Shown here piece after piece: positions 24,949 to 34,393 of a stretch of DNA of 64,000 nucleotides (the first letter of the stretch is position 1; the number at the start of each line of letters is the position of its first letter). The DNA lies in NCBI GenBank assembly GCA_027620655.1, contig JAQCDS010000004.1:86924-150923 (forward strand), given 5' to 3'. The translations under genes and the position numbers were made by a program. This DNA comes from Bacteroidota bacterium (lineage in GTDB: Bacteria > Bacteroidota > Bacteroidia > Flavobacteriales > Flavobacteriaceae). The notes beneath the pieces were generated by a model. The model saw nothing but the letters and a program-made list of their open reading frames with translations. It had not been told where the DNA came from and made no database searches.

Positions 24949-26163
24949 TCACAAAATACTAAGATACCAAATGTTAAATCCTATCAGAAATAGAATTCCA
25001 AGAATACTCAATATATGCATTATTTTTGAGGGTTTCCAAGGCTTTGGTGTGTGTTTGCTACATATAAGAAGATAATTCATTATGGCATAAAATGGCGCTG
25101 TAAGAAATGATAATATGGTGGCAATTTTTATTAAAGTCCCCATTTCTGATAAAAAGAAAAAGAAAATAAAAATTGTTCCAATAAAAAGTAAAATCAACCA
25201 AGAGGTGTAGCCATTTTTAAGAGGTTTTTCTAAAATCAATTCCATAGTTTTATTCATGGCTCTTGGCGAAGCATCTAGAGTGGTTAGAGTTGTACTAAAC
25301 ATGGTTGTGAGTGCTGCAAGACCTATTATAATATAGCTCCAATCTCCTAGGTTTTGAGTATACATTTGGATGAGTTGAATAGAAAATTCACTACCATTAT
25401 TACTGAATGTTTTTCCTGTTCCAAACATGACAAGTCCGCCAAGCATCAAAAAACCAATCCCCAAAACAATAGTGCCCAAATAACCAATATTAAAATCTAT
25501 TAGCGCAGTTTTTGGACTAAAAACTTTTAGTTCTTTTTTCTTTTGAATGGCCCAAAGCGAGTGCCAAATGGAAATATCTAATGGCGCAGGCATCCATCCC
25601 ATAAATGCAATAAGAAAAATAATTTCAGCATCAGTTTTTGGAAGTATTTGTGTCCAATCTAAACTAGTTTCAGAATTGTAAAATGCAGTAAAAACAGCAA
25701 AAAGTGTAGAGACACTTAGGATGATAATTATAATTTTCATCATTTTATCCAACAATGCATATTTACCAACCAAAAGGAGTCCAAAGCATATGGATAAAAT
25801 AATGATGGTCCAAATTACCATACTAATATGAGCACCAAAAAGCGATGAGGCTATCCCTGCAGTAACAATGGTGACTGCAGTTTGGATGGTAAACATGGTT
25901 GCAAACGTTAGTAGGGCATAGATTTTAAGTACATTTTTACCTAATTTTTTGTAGCCATCAAGAAGGCTCTCACCAGTTGCTGTTGCATATCGAGGGCCAA
26001 ACTGAAAAAAGGGATATTTGATGAGGTTGATTAAAAGCAATGCCCATAGCAATCCAAAACCAAAATTAGCACCAGCTTTTGTAGATTGTACCAAATGTGA
26101 TACGCCAATGGCTGCACCAGCAAACAAAAGTCCAGGGCCTAGTTTTTGAAAGAACTTTATCAT
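24949..26163 (-). CDS. Nramp-like divalent metal transporter
   Basis: A 404-residue polytopic membrane protein (about 11 helices) of the Nramp superfamily ([12 protein letters not shown] at the start, [14 protein letters not shown] in the middle helix). The metal-binding DPGN motif of helix 1 is absent ([10 protein letters not shown] instead), and the helix 6 region differs from the MPH of manganese and iron carriers. It may transport another ion, as Mg-selective Nramp relatives do, or use different ligands. Its ATG overlaps the sigma factor stop by 4 bases, so the two are coupled. Confidence 0.88.
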   Translation of the reverse strand: MIKFFQKLGPGLLFAGAAIGVSHLVQSTKAGANFGFGLLWALLLINLIKYPFFQFGPRYATATGESLLDGYKKLGKNVLKIYALLTFATMFTIQTAVTIVTAGIASSLFGAHISMVIWTIIILSICFGLLLVGKYALLDKMMKIIIIILSVSTLFAVFTAFYNSETSLDWTQILPKTDAEIIFLIAFMGWMPAPLDISIWHSLWAIQKKKELKVFSPKTALIDFNIGYLGTIVLGIGFLMLGGLVMFGTGKTFSNNGSEFSIQLIQMYTQNLGDWSYIIIGLAALTTMFSTTLTTLDASPRAMNKTMELILEKPLKNGYTSWLILLFIGTIFIFFFFLSEMGTLIKIATILSFLTAPFYAIMNYLLICSKHTPKPWKPSKIMHILSILGILFLIGFNIWYLSIL

Positions 26164-26711
26164 GTTTTGGAACGAATAATACAGGCTAAAAGTTTTCTGG
26201 CTCGAAGCAGTTTTACCTTAACATTATTAATGGGGATATTGATTGTTTTTGCTATTTCTTGGTAACTTTGTTCTTGAAAATAGCGCAAATGAATAATCTC
26301 TTGATGATGTGGTTTTAGCTTTTTAATATCTTTTAGAAGTTCTGCCAAATTTTGTTCTGTAATGAGCTTGTCTTCAGCAGATGGAGCATCGTCTTTAATC
26401 CAATACACACGATTTTCATCTTCTTCTGTTGTTTGATTTGTAAGTGTGTTTTTTTGTTTTCTTAAACTGTCTAAATGTGTGTTTTTGGCAATGGTAATGA
26501 GCCACGTTTTGAATTTAAATTTAGAGTCAAAAGATTTAATTTTATAAAAAGCTTTAAAAAACGTTTCGATGGTAATGTCTTCTGCATCATTTTCATTTTG
26601 GGTACGTTTGAGCATAAACCCAAACACATCATTCCAAAAAGTTTCCAATAAAAAATTGAAGGCCATTTGGTTGTTTTCTTTAGCTTTTATGATGGCTTCG
26701 TTCAGTTCCAA
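26160..26711 (-). CDS. ECF-type RNA polymerase sigma-70 factor
   Basis: A 183-residue sigma factor with region 2 (about 20-90, NDAEDITIETFFKAFYKIKSFDSKFKFKTWL) and region 4 (about 125-178, LKPHHQEIIHLRYFQEQSYQEIAKTI). No region 3 and no N-terminal extension, so it belongs to the ECF group. The usual anti-sigma gene is not adjacent: the next gene downstream is the Nramp-like carrier (4-base overlap), and upstream is the disrupted glycosyltransferase (10-base overlap). The target promoters cannot be read from this window. Confidence 0.93.
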   Translation of the reverse strand: MELNEAIIKAKENNQMAFNFLLETFWNDVFGFMLKRTQNENDAEDITIETFFKAFYKIKSFDSKFKFKTWLITIAKNTHLDSLRKQKNTLTNQTTEEDENRVYWIKDDAPSAEDKLITEQNLAELLKDIKKLKPHHQEIIHLRYFQEQSYQEIAKTINIPINNVKVKLLRARKLLACIIRSKT

Positions 26712-27796
26712 TACAGTCGTTTTGAATTTAAACTCGATATAAATATAATAAATTGTATGACAAGCTGAAAAACTTCAAACAATGGTAATGCAATAATAAG
26801 TTTTAAATCTTGTAATTTTTTAGCAATAATGCCATAACTAATATATTGAATCAAATAGCGTCCAACAATTAATGATATAATTAGTATTTCTAGTTCTGTT
26901 GTACTGAAAAACAATAAAAAAGGCGCTAAAAAATAAAATGTAAAATGACTTAAAAACAAAATGGCATTGGCAATTTGAGCAGACGGTTTACAATGTCTTA
27001 GCTTTAAATCATTTTTTGTTTGCTTTAGGAACCATTTTTTAAAGTTTGTTTTTTGTACAGGAGTAACAAAGCTATCTTTATGCAAACAAAAAGTGGTGTT
27101 CGATTTTTTAGCAACTTCATTTGCAAACAATGTGGTTTCGCCAAATGGAATTTCCATATGTTGTACAAAACCATTGGAACTAAAAAAAAGTTCTTTAGAG
27201 TAACTCACATTTGCAGATGTTCCACTGTAATAGACTCCTATTTTACCTAAAGTATAGTTTTTTATGGTACGTAAGAAATCAAAAAAACGATAAAAATAAT
27301 TGTAATTGGTATATTTTACATATCCAATCGCTATTGATTTTTTCTTAGATGCTGCGGCCATAAGCTGAAGTCATGAGGTAGATTGAGGCTCAAAATTGAT
27401 AGAGCTTAGCACCAAATTTTCGTGAGTTGCTGCTTTTATTCCAAGAGTAAGCGCATATTTTTTGCTCGCCCAAAAGGCTTCATTGTTTTTAACATCAATG
27501 ATTTTTAAAGTGGGGTTTTTCTTTTGAAAATCATCCATGACCTCCAAAGATTCATCTGTTGATGCATGATTGATTAAAACAATTTCAAAATTTTCATGGT
27601 TTTGTTTTAAAAAAATGGGCAGTTGTTTTTTTAAAAGCGCTGCTTGATTTTTTGTATATAAAATAAGAGATACCTGAGAATTTGATAGTTCCAGTGAGTT
27701 AGAAACATTTTTGAAATTCAATACAGCAGAACAGAAGAAAATAATTTCAATACAAACTGCTGCTATAAAAACATATAGTAAAACGGTCAAATACAT
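26702..27796 (-). pseudogene. Family 2 glycosyltransferase with in-frame TGA and lost catalytic residues
   Basis: One reading frame of 364 codons, interrupted only by TGA at 27373-27371. The first part (27796-27374, 141 residues) holds an N-terminal membrane helix and the nucleotide-sugar half of a GT2 fold (VSLILYTKNQAALLKKQL, EIVLINHASTDES). The second part (from 27361 down) holds the rest of the domain and C-terminal membrane helices. The stop falls where relatives have Trp (STS-*-LQLM), so TGG to TGA is the simplest change. Relatives also carry an Asp-x-Asp (here SSINFEP), a Gly-Asp-Asp-Asp (here GETTLF) and a late Gln-x2-Arg motif (here KQTKNDL); all three are gone. It overlaps the sigma gene by 10 bases. 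Confidence 0.85.
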
Positions 27797-27808
27797 TTTT
27801 TGGGGTTA

Positions 27809-28009
27809 TTATTTTTCGTTGTTTTCGCAATCCCCAAATTGATCGGGGGTTTTTCCACAAAAGCCACAGGCTTCACCTTCTGTATTCAGCATTGGATTTT
27901 GACTGGCGCAAGTTCCACTAAATTCACCATCTTTTTTGGCCCATATTTTAAGTGAAATTCCTGCAATTCCAAATCCCAACAATGCAAGGGTTATCAAAAG
28001 TAGTTTCAT
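27809..28009 (-). CDS. Small Cys-rich membrane protein, NqrM-like
   Basis: A 66-residue protein with one N-terminal membrane helix (1-22), then four cysteines (C34, C48, C51, C61) in SGTCASQ, ACGFCGK and GDCENN. The start at 28009 is chosen over 28039, which lies inside the -7 box. The layout (one helix, Gly-x-Cys soon after it, then a Cys cluster) matches NqrM (DUF539), the factor needed to mature Na+-NQR, and this genome has Na+-NQR. The similarity is architectural, so the assignment is tentative. It is the first gene of the unit leading to the sigma factor and Nramp-like carrier. Confidence 0.8.
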   Translation of the reverse strand: MKLLLITLALLGFGIAGISLKIWAKKDGEFSGTCASQNPMLNTEGEACGFCGKTPDQFGDCENNEK

Positions 28010-28028
28010 ATTATAAAAATGATTTGTA

Positions 28029-28036
28029 CAAAGATA
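28029..28036 (-). promoter_or_regulatory. -7 box of the Cys-rich protein operon
   Basis: TATCTTTG on the minus strand, 19 bases before the ATG at 28009. Confidence 0.5.
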
Positions 28037-28128
28037 CAACTAAATTAAAATAAAAAAATAGGGTAAAAAATGTGACTTTTTTGAAATATATGTGTCCTAT
28101 ACTATAGTAAATAATAAATATATTTATC

Positions 28129-28818
28129 ATGAAAAAACTTTTTGCAGAATTTTTTGGAACATTTTGGCTCGTATTTGGAGGTTGTGGAAGCGCTGTTTTC
28201 GCCGCCGCTTACCCAGAGTTAGGTATTGGATTTCTAGGGGTTGCTCTTGCCTTTGGACTTACTGTTTTGACGATGGCATACGCCGTTGGACATATTTCGG
28301 GTGCACATTTTAATCCTGCCGTGTCTTTTGGACTTTGGGCAGCAGGTCGATTTGAAGCAAAAAATTTATGGGGCTATATTTTGGCACAACTTTTAGGTGC
28401 TCTTGTAGCTGCCGGAACTTTGTTCTTAATCCTTAGTGGAAAACCAGGTTTTGAAACGGTTGGTGGATTCGCCTCCAATGGCTATGGTGCGCTATCGCCA
28501 GGTGGATTTTCTATGACCTCTGTTTTAATTGCTGAGTTTGTTTTAACAGCATTTTTTCTGTTTATCATTTTAGGAAGTACAAGTAAAGATGCGCCTAGTA
28601 AATTTGCACCTATTGCTATTGGTTTGGGGCTTACATTGATTCATTTGATCAGTATCCCTATTTCAAATACTTCTGTAAACCCAGCACGTTCAACAAGTCA
28701 AGCACTTTTTGCTGGTGGGGATTATCCTGCACAACTTTGGTTGTTTTGGCTCGCTCCAATAGCTGGGGCTATTGTTGCTGGGCTAATTTGTAAGGCTAGT
28801 AAAAAGTGTTGTAATTAG
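28129..28818 (+). CDS. aqpZ: Aquaporin Z
   Basis: Six-helix water channel of 229 residues. Both pore motifs are canonical: HFNPAVSFG in the first half and [10 protein letters not shown] in the second, the latter with the selectivity-filter Arg. The filter His and the small residue typical of water-selective channels point to AqpZ rather than a glycerol facilitator. Single gene. Confidence 0.95.
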   Translation: MKKLFAEFFGTFWLVFGGCGSAVFAAAYPELGIGFLGVALAFGLTVLTMAYAVGHISGAHFNPAVSFGLWAAGRFEAKNLWGYILAQLLGALVAAGTLFLILSGKPGFETVGGFASNGYGALSPGGFSMTSVLIAEFVLTAFFLFIILGSTSKDAPSKFAPIAIGLGLTLIHLISIPISNTSVNPARSTSQALFAGGDYPAQLWLFWLAPIAGAIVAGLICKASKKCCN

Positions 28819-28829
28819 AGTGTAAATAA

Positions 28830-29837
28830 TCACAAAATATTCACCTCTGCTTCCAAAGGAATACCAAAGATGGTATCAATAGCCTTTTGAATAGTTTGTG
28901 AAAGATTTAGAATATCTTTGCCTTTGGCTCCCCCATAATTGACAAGGACTAGGGCTTGATTTTTGTGAACACCATAGTTTCCAAAATTTTTGCCCTTAAA
29001 TCCTGCTGTTTCAATGAGCCAACCCGCTGGAATTTTTATTTCTTGTTCTGAAACAGGGTAGTGTGGTATGTTTGGGAATTGCGATTGTAATTCCTTAAAT
29101 TTTGATACTGTAACTACAGGATTTTTAAAAAAACTTCCACTATTTCCAAGACGTTTTGGGTCAGGAAGTTTAGATTGACGTATTGCAATTACAGCTTTTG
29201 AAACATGTTGAATTGTTGGACTTTTTACATTCATTTTTTTCAACTCGTCATTAATAACACCATAACTAGTTTTGAGCTTGTGGTCTGTATGAGTGAGTTC
29301 AAAGGTCACAGATACAATGATATATTGTCCTTTGACCTCAGACTTAAAAATAGAATTTCTATAATCAAATTTACAGTCTGCTTTTGAAAAAGTTTCAATC
29401 TCTAGCGTATGTAAATTCATAGCTTCGCACTCAACAAAAGTATCTTTAAGTTCCACGCCGTAGGCACCAATATTTTGAATGGGTGCAGTCCCTACATTTC
29501 CTGGAATTAGCGATAGATTTTCCAATCCGCCTAAATTTTGTTGTAAAGACCAAAGCACAAAATCGTGCCAATTTTCACCTGCTGCAACTTTTACTCTAGT
29601 GGTTTTTTTACTTTTTTCACCTATTTCTATACCCTTTAGATCCAAATGAACTACAAGACCTTCGATGTCTTTGGTAAAGAGCATATTGCTACCACCGCCA
29701 ATGACTAAGAGTTTTTTGGGATTTGTCTTTAAAACAACAGTTAAATCTTCTAAGGTTTTTACAGAAACAAAAGATTCTGCTTTAACGTCTATGTCAAAGG
29801 TATTATAAGGTTTTAGTGAAATGTGCTGCTGAATCAT
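28830..29837 (-). CDS. murB: UDP-N-acetylmuramate dehydrogenase
   Basis: Reduces UDP-GlcNAc-enolpyruvate to UDP-MurNAc in peptidoglycan synthesis. It shows the FAD loop LLVIGGGSNMLFT, GNVGTAPIQNIGAYGVE, the proton-donor Ser in LGNSGSFFKNP, and the C-terminal Glu (LEAEVNIL). The length of 335 fits type I MurB. Its start overlaps the aminotransferase stop by 4 bases. Confidence 0.96.
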   Translation of the reverse strand: MIQQHISLKPYNTFDIDVKAESFVSVKTLEDLTVVLKTNPKKLLVIGGGSNMLFTKDIEGLVVHLDLKGIEIGEKSKKTTRVKVAAGENWHDFVLWSLQQNLGGLENLSLIPGNVGTAPIQNIGAYGVELKDTFVECEAMNLHTLEIETFSKADCKFDYRNSIFKSEVKGQYIIVSVTFELTHTDHKLKTSYGVINDELKKMNVKSPTIQHVSKAVIAIRQSKLPDPKRLGNSGSFFKNPVVTVSKFKELQSQFPNIPHYPVSEQEIKIPAGWLIETAGFKGKNFGNYGVHKNQALVLVNYGGAKGKDILNLSQTIQKAIDTIFGIPLEAEVNIL

Positions 29838-31030
29838 CCTAGTTTTTTAAATGCTTCAAGTCCTTTTTTGAGAATATTAACAGAGGCAATTAAATCTTCT
29901 TTTTTAAGTACATAAGCAATTCGTACTTGATTTTTTCCTAATCCTTTTGTGGCATAAAACCCTGCTGCTGGTGCAACCATTATGGTTGCATTGTCAACTC
30001 TAAATTTTTCTAGGAGCCATTGCGCAAAAATATCGGCGTTTGGAATGGGGAGTTCTACAATACAATAGAATGCGCCTTTTGGTGTTGCAACTTTTACACC
30101 TTCAATATTTTGAAGTTCTTGAATTAAAAGATTTCTGCGTTCTACATATTCTTCAATAACATTTTCAAAATACGAATTTGGAGTGTCTAGAGCTGCTTCG
30201 CTTGCAATTTGTGCATATGTAGGAGGAGAGAGTCGAGCTTGAGCAAATTTTAAAGCTGTGTCACGAACACTTTTATTTTTTGTTACCATACACCCAATTC
30301 GCGCACCACACATGCTATATCGTTTCGATACAGAATCTATCATTATTGCATGCTCTTCTAAGCCATTGATGGCCATGATAGAGTGGTGTTTATGACCATC
30401 GTATGTAAATTCTCTATAGACTTCGTCAGCGATTAAAAACAAATCATGTTTTTGAACTAATTTCGTAAGCTGTAAAATCTCTTTTTCACTGTATAAATAG
30501 CCTGTAGGATTTCCAGGATTACATATAAGAATTGCTTTTGTTTTTGATGTAATAAGCGCTTCAAAAGTCTCAATAGCTGGTAGTGCAAAATTTGAATCAA
30601 TTTCAGAAACAACAGGAACAACATTCACGCCTTGTGCAGCCGAAAACCCATTGTAATTGGCATAAAATGGTTCTGGAATAATGATTTCGTCATCTGGATC
30701 CATAATGCTACCAAAAGTAAAAAGCAATGCTTCGCTACCGCCTGTGGTTATGATAATGTCATCAGGGTTTACTTCAATATGATGTTTTTTGTAGTAGCGT
30801 GCCAATTTTTGTCTGTAGGTTTCAGAGCCTTCAGATCGACTGTACGCCAATACATTAAGGTTGTTGTTTTTTACAGCTTCTAATGCCACTTTTGGCGTTA
30901 CAATATCAGGTTGTCCAATATTTAAATGATACACATGTACGCCTTCCGACTTAGCTAATTCGGCATATGGAACCAGCTTTCGGATTGGTGAGGCAGGCAT
31001 ATTAAGGCCTTTATTTGAGATTTTTGGCAT
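29834..31030 (-). CDS. PLP-dependent class I aminotransferase
   Basis: Fold-type I aminotransferase of 398 residues in the aspartate aminotransferase Ib group. It shows YSRSEGSETYRQKLA, the ICNPGNPTGYLY motif, DEVYREFTYDG, and the Schiff-base Lys in DSVSKRYSMCGARIG. Aspartate or aromatic amino acids are the likely substrates; sequence alone does not decide. Translationally coupled to murB. Confidence 0.93.
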   Translation of the reverse strand: MPKISNKGLNMPASPIRKLVPYAELAKSEGVHVYHLNIGQPDIVTPKVALEAVKNNNLNVLAYSRSEGSETYRQKLARYYKKHHIEVNPDDIIITTGGSEALLFTFGSIMDPDDEIIIPEPFYANYNGFSAAQGVNVVPVVSEIDSNFALPAIETFEALITSKTKAILICNPGNPTGYLYSEKEILQLTKLVQKHDLFLIADEVYREFTYDGHKHHSIMAINGLEEHAIMIDSVSKRYSMCGARIGCMVTKNKSVRDTALKFAQARLSPPTYAQIASEAALDTPNSYFENVIEEYVERRNLLIQELQNIEGVKVATPKGAFYCIVELPIPNADIFAQWLLEKFRVDNATIMVAPAAGFYATKGLGKNQVRIAYVLKKEDLIASVNILKKGLEAFKKLG

Positions 31031-31131
31031 ATCAATTTCTATTGAAGTTTAATGTACAAATTTATTTAAAGTTCAGGGAAAATAAAATCTAATCAAATGT
31101 AATTATACAATTTTATATTCATGATATCAAA

Positions 31132-31164
31132 TAAAAAAAGCATCTTAAAAAAAGATGCTTTTTT
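31132..31164. terminator. Bidirectional terminator between DUF1573 and the aminotransferase
   Basis: A stem GCATCTT/AAGATGC (31140-31146 with 31152-31158) with an A-run before it and a T-run after it. It ends DUF1573 on the minus strand. Confidence 0.85.
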
Positions 31165-31185
31165 ATTGATGTTTTAAATGATAAT

Positions 31186-31614
31186 CTATTGTTCTATAAC
31201 ACTTTTTTTAGTGGATTTCATCACACTCGTTGTTGAGTTGGGGTCAATAACAGTCCCTTTAATTTTAAGCGCAACAGTAGGCGTATCCGCATTTGAGGTC
31301 ACAGTAATCGTTTTTCGTATGGGATTAACTCTGTTGGTGTCATATTTAACTTGAATTTCTCCAGATTCGCCTGGTAAAATTGGACCTTCAGGTTTTTTTG
31401 GAACTGTACAGCCACAACTTGATTTTACTCCAGATACAATTAATGGAGCGTCTCCAGTATTAGTAAACTTAAAAACACGAAGGCCATCTGCGCCTTTTTC
31501 AATTGTTCCGTAGTCAATTACCTTGGATTCAAATTCAATTTTTGCAGTTTTTTCTTGTGCATAGGTTTGCAAAGCAAAAACGCTAAGTAGTAATAATGTA
31601 AATAGTTTTTTCAT
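31186..31614 (-). CDS. Secreted DUF1573 protein
   Basis: A 142-residue exported protein: signal peptide (1-19, ending QTYAQ) and one DUF1573 immunoglobulin-like domain with FKFTNTGDAPLIVSGVKSSCGCTVPK and the PGESGEIQVKYDTN strand. The SCGC motif is the family hallmark. DUF1573 is widespread in Bacteroidota envelopes with no settled function. Divergent from valS. Confidence 0.92.
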   Translation of the reverse strand: MKKLFTLLLLSVFALQTYAQEKTAKIEFESKVIDYGTIEKGADGLRVFKFTNTGDAPLIVSGVKSSCGCTVPKKPEGPILPGESGEIQVKYDTNRVNPIRKTITVTSNADTPTVALKIKGTVIDPNSTTSVMKSTKKSVIEQ

Positions 31615-31672
31615 GGTAGTGAAATTTTAGTTGAATTGTAAATTTAGAGACTTTTTTATAAAATCAAAAATT

Positions 31673-31725
31673 GTACTCATATAATTCTAGTTTATTTAAT
31701 TTTAAAGAACCCAAAATATGAGTAC
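31673..31725. promoter_or_regulatory. 10-bp inverted repeat in the DUF1573-valS divergent region
   Basis: GTACTCATAT (31673-31682) and ATATGAGTAC (31716-31725) are perfect inverted copies 33 bases apart. A third partial copy, ATATGAGTA, lies at 31760-31768 over the valS start. The second copy overlaps the valS -7 box. Confidence 0.45.
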
Positions 31726-31730
31726 TTTTG
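31723..31730 (+). promoter_or_regulatory. -7 promoter box of valS
   Basis: TACTTTTG, a full TAnnTTTG match, 30 bases before the ATG. No T-box or leader peptide is seen. Confidence 0.5.
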
Positions 31731-31760
31731 TAGACTTTAAGACAAAAATCGTTCCAAAAT

Positions 31761-34391
31761 ATGAGTATCCCATCAAAATATGATGCACAACAGGTAGAGC
31801 AGAAGTGGTATGACTATTGGATGAAACACCAATATTTTCATTCAAAACCAGATGAAAGAACGCCCTATACCATAGTTATTCCACCACCAAATGTGACTGG
31901 AGTACTGCATATGGGTCATATGCTAAATAATACCATTCAGGATGTATTGATTAGACGTGCACGACTTATGGGCAGAAATGCCTGTTGGGTGCCTGGTACC
32001 GATCATGCGTCTATTGCAACTGAAGCCAAAGTTGTTGCAAAACTTAAAGAACAAGAGATCAATAAAAATGATTTATCCAGAGAAGAATTTATGAGTCATG
32101 CTTGGGACTGGACCAACGAGTATGGTGGGGTGATTCTAAATCAATTAAAAAAACTTGGGTGTTCATGCGACTGGGAACGTACGAAATTTACGCTAGACGA
32201 TGACATGAGTGAATCGGTGATCTCTGTATTTGTAGATTTATTTAATAAAGGACTTATATACAGAGGATACCGCATGGTAAATTGGGATCCAAAAGCACAA
32301 ACAACCCTCTCTGATGAAGAAGTTATTTATGAAGAGCGTCAAGGGAATCTTTATCATATTGAATACGCCATTGAAGGTAGAGATGAAAGAATCACTATTG
32401 CCACCACACGACCAGAAACTATTTTGGGTGATTCAGCAATATGTATCAATCCAAACGATGAACGTTTTTATCATTTAAAAGGTAAAAAAGCAATTGTTCC
32501 CTTGTGTAATAGAGTCATTCCAATTATCGAGGATGAATATGTTGATATGGAGTTTGGAACAGGCTGTTTAAAAGTTACCCCTGCACATGATGAAAATGAT
32601 AAGGTATTGGGGGACAAACACCAATTGGAGGTTATTGATATTTTTAATGCAGATGCAACGCTAAATAGCTATGGCTTACATTACGAAGGCAAAGATCGTT
32701 TTGTAGTTCGTAAAGAAATTTCTAAAGAACTAGAAGCCAAAGGGTTTTTGATAAAAATAGAACAACACACCCATAAGGTTGGCACTTCGGAGCGTACCAA
32801 AGTTGTTATAGAACCACGCCTATCCGACCAATGGTTTTTAAAAATGGAAGACTTGGCAAAACCTGCTTTGGATGCTGTTTTGAAAGATGAAACTATAAAA
32901 TTATTTCCAAAAAAATTCAATAACACCTACCGCCATTGGATGGAAAACATTCGCGATTGGAATATTTCTAGACAATTATTTTGGGGACAACAAATTCCAG
33001 CCTATTATTTTGGGGATGGTAAAGATGATTTTGTTGTTGCCAAAACAAAAGAGGAAGCACTCAAATTGGCTCAAAATAAATCACAAAATTCTGCCATTCA
33101 GCTTGACGATTTAAGACAAGATTCAGATGTTTTAGATACATGGTTTTCGTCTTGGTTATGGCCAATTTCAGTTTTTGACGGGATAAGAAATCCTGAAAAT
33201 GAGGAAATTAATTATTATTATCCAACAAATGATTTGGTTACAGGCCCAGATATTTTATTCTTTTGGGTTGCAAGAATGATTGTTGCTGGTTTTGAGTTTA
33301 AAGATGAAAAACCTTTTGAAAATGTTTATTTAACAGGTTTGGTACGCGACAAACAACGCCGAAAAATGAGTAAATCTTTAGGTAATTCACCAGATGCATT
33401 ACATCTTATAGAACAATTTGGAGCCGATGGTGTTCGCGTTGGACTTTTGTTAAGTTCTGCTGCGGGGAATGATCTGTTGTTTGACGAAGCACTTTGTCAG
33501 CAAGGAAAAGGATTTGGAAATAAAATTTGGAATGCATTTCGTCTTATTCAAGGTTGGGAAGTTGCTGATATTGAGCAACCCAAATATGTAAAAACTGCTT
33601 TAGATTGGTATGCTTCAAATTTTCAAAAAGTACTTAGCGAAATCGAAGATCACTTTTGTAAATACCGTTTGAGCGATGCACTGATGTCTGTTTATAAATT
33701 GGTATGGGATGATTTTTGTTCATGGTTATTAGAAATGATCAAACCTGCTTATGGAGAAGCAATTGATCGAAAAACATATCATCAAGTTGTGGATGTTTTA
33801 GAGCAAAATTTAAAAATTTTACATCCTTTTATGCCATTTTTAACTGAAGAAATTTGGCATTATCTGAAGGAACGTACTCCAGAGCAAGCGCTCATTGTTT
33901 CTAATTGGCCAAGTTCAGAGCCTATTAACACTTCACTATTAGAAGAATTTGAATTTGCTTCGGAAGTGATTTCAGGGATAAGAAATTTGAGAAAGGAAAA
34001 ACAAATTCCATTTAAAACTGCTGTAGAACTTCACGTCATTAATAATGGTGAAAATTCTAAAACTTTTGATGATTTAATTTCAAAACTTGGTAATATTTCT
34101 ACAATTAAGTATACGGATTCAGGTGTTGATAAAGCATTTTCATTTCGTGTAAAATCTAATGAGTATTTTATGGTTGCAGATATTGCTATCGATTTAGAGG
34201 CTGAGGTGTCAAAACTTGAGGAGGAATTGGAATACACTAAGGGATTTTTGAATTCGGTGCGAAAAAAACTTTCAAACGAACGTTTTGTTTCCAATGCGCC
34301 AGAACAAGTGGTCGCAAGCGAAAAGAAAAAAGAGGCCGATGCTTTAGCTAAAATTGAAACTATTGAGGCGAGTCTAAAAAACCTGAAATAA
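31761..34391 (+). CDS. valS: Valyl-tRNA synthetase
   Basis: Charges tRNA-Val. Class I signatures are HMGH (50-53, in PPNVTGVLHMGHML) and KMSKS (535-539). The editing domain lies between them with ATTRPETILGDSA and GTGCLKVTPAHDENDK. The C-terminal coiled-coil tRNA-binding arm (about 810-876) is present. The length of 876 matches Bacteroidota ValRS. Monocistronic. Confidence 0.98.
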   Translation: MSIPSKYDAQQVEQKWYDYWMKHQYFHSKPDERTPYTIVIPPPNVTGVLHMGHMLNNTIQDVLIRRARLMGRNACWVPGTDHASIATEAKVVAKLKEQEINKNDLSREEFMSHAWDWTNEYGGVILNQLKKLGCSCDWERTKFTLDDDMSESVISVFVDLFNKGLIYRGYRMVNWDPKAQTTLSDEEVIYEERQGNLYHIEYAIEGRDERITIATTRPETILGDSAICINPNDERFYHLKGKKAIVPLCNRVIPIIEDEYVDMEFGTGCLKVTPAHDENDKVLGDKHQLEVIDIFNADATLNSYGLHYEGKDRFVVRKEISKELEAKGFLIKIEQHTHKVGTSERTKVVIEPRLSDQWFLKMEDLAKPALDAVLKDETIKLFPKKFNNTYRHWMENIRDWNISRQLFWGQQIPAYYFGDGKDDFVVAKTKEEALKLAQNKSQNSAIQLDDLRQDSDVLDTWFSSWLWPISVFDGIRNPENEEINYYYPTNDLVTGPDILFFWVARMIVAGFEFKDEKPFENVYLTGLVRDKQRRKMSKSLGNSPDALHLIEQFGADGVRVGLLLSSAAGNDLLFDEALCQQGKGFGNKIWNAFRLIQGWEVADIEQPKYVKTALDWYASNFQKVLSEIEDHFCKYRLSDALMSVYKLVWDDFCSWLLEMIKPAYGEAIDRKTYHQVVDVLEQNLKILHPFMPFLTEEIWHYLKERTPEQALIVSNWPSSEPINTSLLEEFEFASEVISGIRNLRKEKQIPFKTAVELHVINNGENSKTFDDLISKLGNISTIKYTDSGVDKAFSFRVKSNEYFMVADIAIDLEAEVSKLEEELEYTKGFLNSVRKKLSNERFVSNAPEQVVASEKKKEADALAKIETIEASLKNLK

Positions 34392-34393
34392 AC

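Noticed and set aside
27371..27373. TGA as selenocysteine or programmed read-through
   Set aside because: No SECIS-like stem is evident, the conserved residue is Trp, and the protein has lost its catalytic motifs; a nonsense change is simpler.
31615..31760. T-box or leader peptide before valS
   Set aside because: No antiterminator, T-box sequence or Val-rich leader frame; only a -7 box and the inverted repeat are seen.
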